Source: Baffinella frigidus (Eukaryota; Cryptophyceae; Cryptomonadales; Baffinellaceae). From it: DNA of 15,124 nt. Location: assembly GCA_026770585.1 (NCBI GenBank), contig MU646975.1, positions 70,483-85,606 of the forward strand, read 5' to 3'. The notes below the pieces were generated by a model, which saw only the letters and a list, made by a program, of their open reading frames with translations, had not been told where the DNA came from and ran no database searches. The translations under genes were made by a program, and so were the position numbers. Below, piece by piece: positions 1-9,100 of this stretch; the stretch's first letter is position 1; every line of letters begins with the position of its first letter.

Positions 1-36
1 CTCTCTCTCTAACCCCTAACCCCACACCCTGCACAG

Positions 37-103
37 TCGGACGGCGGCTTGGTGAGCGTGGACCGTTTCAACGGCTTCCGTGCGATCCTCTCCGGCCCTG
101 CAG
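37..103 (+). CDS. OPLAH: OPLAH exon A (SDGGL...SGPAG)
   Basis: Acceptor AG is at 35-36 after a pyrimidine-rich, telomere-like CT/CCCTAA tract. The donor is CAG|GTTATT at 104. The exon translates to [23 protein letters not shown], aligned with the family segment SDGGL...LSGPAGG. It ends in phase 1, with the glycine codon split. Since the preceding exon is outside the window, the phase-0 start rests on family alignment only. Confidence 0.88.
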
Positions 104-3100
104 GTTATTAGTACCCGGACCCGAAATCAGATTCGTAAAGCAGCTCGTTCTGGTACACATTTTAAAACTCGAGGATTTTTACAACTCGAATCGGAGTTTT
201 AAAGTCCCCGAGTTTTCTTTTTTGTACCGGAACGAATCGCAATTTCAGATCCGGTTTCTATGAAGGTCCCACCAGCCCTCCGAATCCGACCAAATCGAGA
301 TTATGCCTTGCGCCATTTCCTTCGAGGGGCCGGTCGTTTTAGACCGGCCCACCCGGTGAAATGGCGCACGGTGCATCCTTGATTTGGTCCACTTCAGAGG
401 GCTGGTGAGCGGCCCTGCAGTCACCACTCGAGGCCGGAAAAGGGTTGGTTGCCACGCAAGGTCACAAGTTCCTTTTTCACACACACTCGTTCGCGCTAAA
501 AGTGTTCAGATGGCTTATCGCGGTACAGATTTTTAAAACTCCGGTGGCAAACAGCTCCAACTCCCAACACTTTTGGCGTGTTTCTCGGGTAGAATCAACT
601 TCACTTCTAGATTGTGTAGTAAAATAAAAAAAACGTTCAAATTTCGACTTCTGATCTGGCGTGGGTTGGCTGGTTCCACACGAGGCTATCCATGCGAACA
701 GATTCATAAATCAATCATTGAATTATTGCCCAGGAAACACGCCAAAAGTCAGCAAATGATCACGTTTCCGCCCGCTGAGCGGTCGGACTTGTGTAAAGTA
801 TCAAGGCTTTCATCTGAAAATTACTACACACGTTTACAATCGACATTTATTCTGTTCTCATAGGTAGCCTCGTGTGGTTGGTCGGTCGGTCGGTTTGAGC
901 TTAAGCTTCTCCTAGAGTAAATGTGCGGCTGACTCTCATAGGGCTTTCTTGGTGTCAAGGCGAGCCTGCCAATCTCATACGAAAAAAGATTCAATCTTAC
1001 TTTTTGCTATCTTACGGCTGGATTTTGTGTTATGTTAAAGAAAATTCGAGGCTAAGATAGCCAATTCCACCCTCAAGACAGCACCGAAGAGCGATTAAAA
1101 CTGAGTCTGATTTCGCATAAAATTGAACCTGGTTTGGCGGTGTTTGAAATTGAGTCTGATGATAGGGGCGCCTCTGGGAGGCGACACGCGAGAGCAGAAA
1201 GATGCTCTAGAGAGTCACCTACCCAGAGTCATATATCACCGAGTATACAACGTATACGAAGACAAAACTGAATCTGATTTCGGGCAGGGGGGGGTGGTTG
1301 GGTGAAACTGAGACTGACAAAACTGGATCTGATTTCGGGCAGGGGGGGTGGTTGGGTACGCAGTCACCGCTTACGACGAGGCGGGCCACCAGCCTGTGAT
1401 CGGCTTTGATATGGGGGGCACGTCTACTGACGTGTCAAGGTTTCGTACCCCGTCCGTGCGATTTCATCTCGGAACATTCATAGGCTAACGGCCTGAAAAG
1501 GGGGTAGTTGGGCCTACGGTATTGCCTAGGACCTCCTACCGTAGGTCGAGGGATCCTAGGACCCAAAAGTCTCGGCCTACGGTAGGAGGTCCTAGGCGAT
1601 GCCGTAGGCCTGACTACCCCATTTTCAGGCAGTTACCCCATTAACATGGCAGAAGCTGTTATTTTACCTCTACTGACGTGTCAAGGTCTTCTTCTTCTTC
1701 TTCTTCTTCTTCTTCTTCTTCTTCTTTGTTACCCTCAGAAAGGACCTGCGATTTCCTCTCGGAGCATGGCAGAAGCTGTTATTTCACCTCTACACCGCAC
1801 ACTCTCGCGAAACCCTACTCTTACACCGTGCACCCTCTCTAAACCCTACACCCCTTTTCTTCTTCTTCTTCTTCTTCTTCTTCTTCTTCTTCTTTGTTAC
1901 CCTCAGAACCTCTACTGACGTGTCAAGGTCTTCTTCCAAGGGTATATGATGAAATGGGTCTGGCACCCCTGAAAAACGGGTGGTGATTGGGTCCCAAAGT
2001 GGCCCTGTCAACTTTGGCCGGGAAAAGCCCTAAACTCACATCCTAAAACCATTTTAGCAGCTCGAGATTCCTGGAAGTGAAGCCGTTTTGGGTGCACGTC
2101 TGAAGAACGCCGCCCCGAAGGCGAACTCCGATTTGAATTATCTCAACGAGAGTCTTGAGATTTTTTAGAGATCTCAAGGCTCTCGTTGAGATAATTCAAA
2201 TCGGAGTTTGCCTTCGGGGCGGCGTTCTTCAGACGTGCACCCAATCATGACCCCAAAATACGAAAAATTTCGAGGCTCCTAAATGTATTGTTGCTGGTAC
2301 AAATCTGTACTGCCAGCCAAATAACCTGTTCGTGAGTCCACAACTTGCCATACCCAGGTTAACTTATACCCATGCTTCTTCTGTTCTTCTTATTTTTCTT
2401 TTCTTTTTCTTCTTCTTCGTCTTCTTCTTCTCAGAAAGGACCTAGAGAGGCCCCTCAGTCTTTTGAAAAGTGGTCAACTACTACCACACGCACCTTCCAC
2501 ACGGTGGACTAACGTTACACACCGTTTATACCTACCTTACACGCCGTGCATAACTTACACGCCGTGCATAACTACCTTACACACCGTATATAACTACGTT
2601 ACACACCGATACACCTACCTTACACACCGTATCCACACGGTGGACTACGAACCTTTCATCAAAAGTCAACTTACCTGAAGATAATGAACTGAAGGATTTT
2701 TCCGCTGCAAATTGGTCACGAAACACCCCGGATTCCGGGGTCAACGAAACCCTCGTAGCCTACCGAGTGGTAGAGCTATTCCGGTAGGACTTGTCGCGTT
2801 TTCGATTTCGCGACTTCGAGACTTCAAGACTTCATTTGTACCATGAGATTTGAAACGGTGTGTTTTAAAACGTTTTACGACCTTTGAAACCTTTTTGAAG
2901 TCTGAAATCTTGACATCTCGAAGTCGAAAACGCGATAAGTCCTACCGGAATAGCTCTACTGACGTGTCCAGGTTCGTTCCTCAACACTCGGTGGACTACG
3001 GAGGTTTCCACTACGCTAGATTCAGCGTATAACGTGACCAAATTTGCACCTGATAAGGCCTTTAAATATTATTTGCGTCGGGACAAGTTGACTTTTGATG

Positions 3101-6100
3101 AGAGGTCCGTAGTCCACCGTCTGGTAGAGCGCTGTGCAGAGAAGTTGGCCACGGGAAATAATGGAAAATCGAGAAATTGGAGCCATTTCGTCCACTTTTG
3201 AGAAATTCATGGTACCAAATTTCTCAAAAGTTGCCAAAATGGCTCCAATTTCTCGATTTTCTATTATTTCCCGTGGCCAACTTCTCTGCACAGCGCTCTG
3301 TGGGCGGCACATCTACTGACGTGTCAAGGTGCGTGCGAATATCCTTTGCAATTCAGAACGTCTTGCTAGTGCAAATTTTGGGACAGATTTTTGGTGTAGT
3401 ACATTTTTTGATTTTTTTAACAAATCAATTAAAAAAATTACATCTTGCTCTGTTATCTTTTTCAATCATCAGCGTCCTATCTTCATCATCCGAATACACT
3501 TGCTAGTGCAAATTGCTAGTTCAAATTCTGGAACAGATTTTTGTTGTAGTTATCTTTTTTTTTGGGGGGGGGGGAATCAATTGCATCATCACGCTTGTGT
3601 TTGTCATGTGACCCCGGCGTGTTGATTCCAGGGTTCAGGGTTTGGGGTTTATTCAGAGTTTGGGGGTTGGTTTAGGGTTTAGGAATCAATACGCCAGGCC
3701 CCCCCGCTCATATGGAAACATCGTTCATTCAAGTTACATTTTTGCTATCTGAGGGGTGGATTTTGTGCTGCGAAGCTATGTCGAGCCTAAGATGGCAGTT
3801 TCCGCCGTTAAGATAGCACAAATCGGTGATTTACAGGTTGAGGGAAACTGAAAGCAAACTCCTGGGTGTCTTCCGGGTCAGCAGGGTTTGTCTCTTTCGA
3901 GTCAGCAGGTTGTGTGTTGATGTTGAGAGAAACTGAAAGCACACTCCTGGGTGTACCTTACGGGTTGGATTTGTGCTGTGGTGAAGCTATATTCACACAG
4001 CTCCATGTTGAGGGATACTGAAAGCACACTCCTGGGAGTAGGTATGCGGGGACATACGAGCATGTCTTCGAAACCACGACCGCAGGTACCCCACCAACCA
4101 CTCGAGAATGCTGAAGGATCCTTTTTACATGTAGTGTTGTAAACATTTGTACCAGGATAGGGCATTCCAACCTCGCGCCTGGTACAATTTTTACAAGCTT
4201 GGCCAATTTTCAACGAAACTTACTACACACATACCCACTTGTAAAAAAAACGGTTTTAAAAAGGCCCCTCTAGCATTCTCGTGTGGAAGCAGCCACGGAT
4301 GCCTGTCTTCCCCGGATTTCCAGGGATCAGTTCAAGCCCCTTTCCCTGATCTGAATTGCAATTTGTACCAGATTCGTTTTCGAGACCACGACTGCAGGTA
4401 GAGCGCTTGCGGGAAAACCTGGCCGATTTCAAGAAGATTTTTTTCAGAAATCGAGAAATTTGTACCAGGACGTGAAATGTAAACGGTCCTTCTAAACTGT
4501 TCTGGTACAAATTCTGAAAATGGTTCTCTTCAAAATCGGCCGAGTTTTCCCGCAAGCGCTGTATCCCTACCACTCGAGAATGCTGGAGCACCCTATTTGA
4601 AACTTGCATTGTACCCACGTGTAGTAACTTTAACCAGGAAAATAGAAAGCTCACCGAATTTCTGTGAGCTATCTATTTTCCTGTTACAAACCCTTCAACC
4701 CATACGAGCACGTCTTTGAGACCACGAATGCGGGTACAAGGCCAGTTTTCAAATTCCTGGGCGTGACCTCCTCTTCAGAACGGCTCAAAGAACGATAGTG
4801 AAATTCGAACGAGCAATCGCTAGGATCTGACGATCTCGGAATTTAAATCTTCGGACATGGCAGAGCAAAACACACTGCAACCGCTCGTCATAGACAGTTC
4901 ATGTTTCGCATCTCGCAGCGGTTCGCGTCAGCCGCGCCTGTTTTTCCCTTTAGACGGCTGGTCGTCTCCTGCCTTTTCCCTTTAGACGGCCAGTTGTGTC
5001 CTGCCGTTTCCTTTAAACGGGCCGTTGTGACCGCAGGAGTGACCATCCAAGCGCCGCAGCTCGATATCAACACTGTCGCGGTAAACCCTAAACCCTAAAC
5101 CCTAAACCCTAAACCCTAAACCCCAAACCCCAAACCCTAAACCCCAAACCCTAAACCCTAAACCCTAAACCCTAAACCCTAAGCCCCTAACCCTCAACCC
5201 TAAGCCTTAAACCCCAAACCCCAAACCCCAAACCCGAAACCAGGCCGGAGGCGGGTCATGCCTGCAGTTTCTTTCTGGACTCTTCCGGGTCCGAATCCTA
5301 AAACCCGAAACCCGAAACCCGAAACCCGAAACCCGAAAACTGAAACCCGAGAACCGAAAGCCTGAAACCCTTAACCCTGAACCCGAAACCCAAAAGCCGA
5401 AACCCGAAACCCGAAACCCGAAACCCGAAACCCGAAACCCGAAACCCGAAACCCTGAACCACAGACGCCCTTAGGTCACATGCGGAAGCACATTTAATCA
5501 AAACACTTTTTGCTATCTTAGGGGTAGTTTTGTGCTATGGTAAAGCCATGCCGAGGCTAAGACAGCGAAACCCACCTCAAGATCGCGCAAAATGCGATTT
5601 AAACCAACTTTATTCAAATCAAACCCATTTAAATCAAATCCGTTTAATTCAAATCGGTTTGCGCGGCAGGTTGGGCCCGAGTCGTCCTCGGCATTTCCCG
5701 GGCCGACCTGCTACCGCCGCGGCGGCCCCCTCTCGGTGAGTGATTTTGATGGTCAAAGCGATGGTCAAATTCAGAGAATTCTGAATTTGACCATCACCCC
5801 CTCTCGGTCTCGTCCCGAATCATGGCCTATTGTATAGATTGTATAGTCTATACATGTATTGTATAATCTTTACATATATTGTATAGTCTATACATCTATT
5901 GTACAATATATACATCTGTTGTATTGTCCTGTACATCTATTGTACCACCGAGGGGACCGCCGCGGCGGTCAGCACCCGCCCTAGACTCTCGAAGTGGACT
6001 AAATCAAGGATGGGGCTTGAGGTATTTCCTTCGGAGAACCGTTCGAAATTGAACCATCCTTCGAAGGAAATGGCTTCAGCTCCATCCTCGATATGATCCC

Positions 6101-9100
6101 CGTGCGTTGTTTGTGCGTGGACTAGCTCTGTCTCCCAGGCTGATTTGGGCGCACCAATTTGTTGAGACCGGGTTCGGTTTCTCTCTAAAGTTGACGGGTT
6201 TGTACCACCAAAGTTGACGGGTTTGCACCACCAAAGTTGACGGGTTTGTACCACCAAAGTTGACGAATTTGTGCCACTATCCCCACGACCCCCAGTCTGT
6301 CAACTTGAGGATAGTCGGCTAAACAGACTGAGACAGAGCTAGAGAGTCGCGGCTCTCCCCCTTCGGTCTTGTCCCTAATCACGTCCACGCACAGATTTGA
6401 TTTAAACCGATTTGATTGAAATCACGTTCTGGCCACTCAGGCCAGAAAGGGGACTATTTCTGGAATGTGGTTTTTGAGTTTCCGTGTGAACGAATCTCCC
6501 GCCACACGGCTGTCCACAGCTGCAACAAGGTTTTAAAAAAGGATGCGCACACCTACTCGCACCGTTTCACACCGTGCTCCCTCAAAAGCCAACCAGTGCC
6601 TCTTCAAATTCTGACATGTACACACAACAACGCGCCGTTTAAGCGCCGCCAACGAAAATTACTACACAGCTCCTGTACTGGTACCAGTATGGTTTTTTTG
6701 TGCAGTAATGGCTTGCGGAATCGCGCCGTTTCGAAAACTGCTGCGCTCAAACCGCAACGGTTCAAGTACCGCGCTGTTTTAAATTAAATCAAAACACAAC
6801 GGTTCAGGTCACGGACGCCAACCTGCACCTGGGGCGGATTCTCCCGGGGCGATTTCCGCACATTTTCGGCGAAAACGAGGACCAGCCGCTCGACGAGGTC
6901 TTTGAGGGTGGAATTTGCTATCTTTGACTCTTTTGGGTTCCGAGTCAGATTTCTCCCCGTCGTACCACTCGAGAATACTGGAGCACCCTATCCACACAGT
7001 GGGCTTCAAGGGTTTTGTTGGGGCCGGAATTCCGGGTGCAATGTGACCAATTTGCATTCGAAAAATCCTTAGATTTAATTGTCTTCAGGCAAGTTGATTT
7101 TTGATGAAAGGTTCGTAGTCCACCGTGTGGTTACACGTGGGTTTGTAAGGTTTGTACCAGGATTGAGGACACCACCCAGAAATTCGGTGAGTAATGTGAC
7201 CAAACCCACGAAAATTACTACACATATGTACAATGCGGTTTTAAGTTGGGGGATCCCAGCTCTGTCCGAGTAAAGTCGGTCGCGTCATAAAATACTTTCA
7301 GACGTCGAAATGTATTTAATTTGAAGTGGAGCCCCTGCCCTAAAACCATCGATGATGCCCCCAGATTTACTCGGACAGAGCTAGGAATCGGTCCATCCAA
7401 ATTGCCCCGGACCAACTCAGAATCTTTCCGGGGAAGAAAGGCACCGGTACGTGGCACTGTTTTATCAGAAAACCGTTGACTGGGTTCGTGGTACAGATTT
7501 TTAAAACCCCAAACTGGGTTTCGTGGTACAGATTTTTAAAACCCCAAACTGGGTTTCAGGAGGCTGGTGTAGGACTGGAGCTGAAAATGGGTTGCCGAAA
7601 GGGTTGACAAAACAAAACTCCAGAAAGGGCTCTAAGGACACCGTGGTCTTTTCGTAATGTAATGCCTCACAGTTTTTGGACTGAAAACCGGTCGAAAACT
7701 GCCGGGGGGGGGATACGCAACCCATCGTAATGAGATGAGGCCTAGCATCACTTGAGGCCAGAAAAGGGACAATTTCCTCCAGAACCAAAACCAAAACCAG
7801 AACCAGACCCCAAAAACCCAAAACCATAACCAACACCCGAACCAAAATATGGTTGTTGAGTTTGCACCAGGCACGGGTGGGGCGGGCATGGTCACGTCCG
7901 CGCCAGGGCAGAAGTGATATTTTCACACACACTCGTTCGCGCTCTAAGTGTTCAGATGGCTTATCGTGGTACAGATTTTTAAAACTCCGGCGGCAAACAG
8001 CTCCAATTCCCAACACTTTTGGCGTGTTTCTCGGGTAGAATCAACTTTACTTCTAGATCGTGTAGTGAAATGAAAAAACGTTCAAATTTCGACTTCTGAC
8101 CTGGCGTGGTACAGCTTGATAAAGCCTTGATCGGAAAGCCAAAACAGGGGTTTAAAAGAGTCCCTTTCCTGGCCTCGACCACTCGAGGCTGGAAGAGGGG
8201 GTATTTTAAATGTGGGGTTGTTAAATTTAGTACCAGTCACAGGCATGCTTGGTCACGTAGCTCAAGTAGCCTCGAGTGGCGGCTGTATCAGAAAACTGTT
8301 GGGGTCCAGGTTTCTTTGTAAAAGTCAACTTGCCCCGAGTAAGTTGACTGAGGCCTTTTCTACTACAAATTTGGTCACGTTACACCCAGATGCTGGGTGC
8401 AGTGAAAGATTCGTGGTCCACCAAGTTAATAGTGATGCAACCCAGGGTGAGTTTTGTAAAGCAACTCGCTCTGTTACAAATTATAAAACAAAGATCACTC
8501 AAAACTAAAAACGATTTCAAGTCCTTTTTAAACGAGGTCTCGTTTTATAATTTGTACCAGAACGAGTTGCTTTACAAAACTCATCCTGGGTTGCGTCACT
8601 ATGAAAGTGGGCAGGCCCTACCACTAGAGGCGGATCGTGGCATATTTATAAAATCTACAATTCTTGGCGGCAAGTGCCTTTTAGAGATTTTGTACGGGGG
8701 CCATCAAAGCAGGACGCGACCAAAGCTGAGTTCGAGAAGCTGACTGCGTCCATCAATGCTGACTTCGTCCATCAAGTTGCATTGATGGACGCAGTGAATG
8801 CGTCCGTCAATTCACACTGCGTCCATCAATGCTGACTGTGTCCATCAACGATAGACTCAGGGTTGATTGGCTCAACGGATTTTCTTTCATCACATCCACC
8901 GGGGAACGAGCCCAAGCACCACGCGTTCTCGCCGGACGGGAAGCGTGTGCTCGCGAAAGCTCATCTACCACTAGATAGGAGGAAGTGGAAAATCCCGCAC
9001 GCACGGACGCCTGAGCGCCCGGACGTGCGAGATGTGCGCGTGCGTCCCGCGTTTCCTGCGCGAGACCGCGCGCGCGCTCACGTGAGAGCAGAAAGCCACT

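Larger units (their letters stand above)
104..1342 (+). other. intron 1 (phase 1), repeat-filled
   Basis: No gene seen in 1.24 kb. In order it holds foldback M (123-252), foldback N (277-408), a 10-bp echo of the exon-A end (412-421), dispersed repeat F (473-655), TIR element A-like (676-877), repeat P (998-1105), repeat E (1166-1270) and a tandemly doubled 3' splice region (1265-1357). Confidence 0.85.
1646..1935 (+). repeat. partial tandem duplication around TTC arrays
   Basis: CATGGCAGAAGCTGTTATTT occurs at 1645 and 1765. TTCTTTGTTACCCTCAGAA follows both TTC arrays, and the exon-B end copy occurs near both ends. This implies a duplication of a roughly 120-bp unit with later divergence. 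Confidence 0.75.
1440..4041 (+). other. intron 2 (phase 2), repeat-filled
   Basis: 2.6 kb without a gene. It contains foldback C1, two TTC arrays inside a partial tandem duplication, a long near-perfect hairpin (2089-2243), a 23-bp-type minisatellite (2508-2632), elements B1, L, B2 and D in direct succession (2633-3302), four copies of the exon-B end, repeat P (3741-3832) and a three-copy acceptor-side repeat (3838-4050). 3331-3640 is AT-rich with repeated GCTAGTGCAAATT words and a poly-T/poly-G run. 3640-3690 is degenerate GGGTTTAGG-like sequence. Confidence 0.85.
4086..5036 (+). other. intron 3 (phase 1)
   Basis: Holds element A1 (4098-4286), a partial exon-C copy, foldback D2 (4402-4561), a truncated A element with an inner hairpin (4570-4690), a second partial exon-C copy, about 200 bp of unassigned unique sequence (4737-4937) and a three-copy tandem repeat that ends at the acceptor of the next exon. 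Confidence 0.85.
5289..5669 (+). other. intron 5 with CCCGAAA array and repeat P
   Basis: Ten nucleotides after the 5' splice site a CCCGAAA array begins and runs, with CCCTGAA-type variants, to about 5460. After that come repeat P (5505-5596) and a short tandem of AAATC(A/C)AATCC-like words (about 5595-5660) before the acceptor GCGCGGCAG. Confidence 0.85.
5736..6807 (+). other. intron 6 (phase 0)
   Basis: Holds a 36-bp palindrome (5760-5795), a 20-bp minisatellite (5838-5944), short echoes of exon F (5799-5808, 5951-5965, about 6353-6364), foldback N2 (5985-6101) and TIR element G1 (6122-6345) with its 23-bp tandem repeat. 6346-6807 is unique-looking AT/GC-mixed sequence in which I see no gene or repeat. 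Confidence 0.8.

Noticed and set aside
3302-3330. Longest exon B end copy as the true end of exon B
   Set aside because: It has no acceptor-side exon sequence, whereas 1343-1439 carries the whole exon and matches the family without gaps.
5081-5458. Telomere-like arrays as a chromosome end or subtelomere boundary
   Set aside because: They lie between in-phase exons of one gene, so they are interstitial and intronic.
6416-6787. 123-aa plus-strand frame in intron 6
   Set aside because: No recognised motif and no splice context. Its length is expected by chance in a 1-kb intron.
6898-6908. Alternative exon G donor at 6908
   Set aside because: It would add DE-VFE and shift the phase against exon H. 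The 6898 donor gives a gap-free family match.
7501-8016. 171-aa minus-strand frame
   Set aside because: Crosses the 36-bp tandem, the AACCAAA tract (LVLVLV) and repeat F. No domain seen, and it lies inside intron 7.
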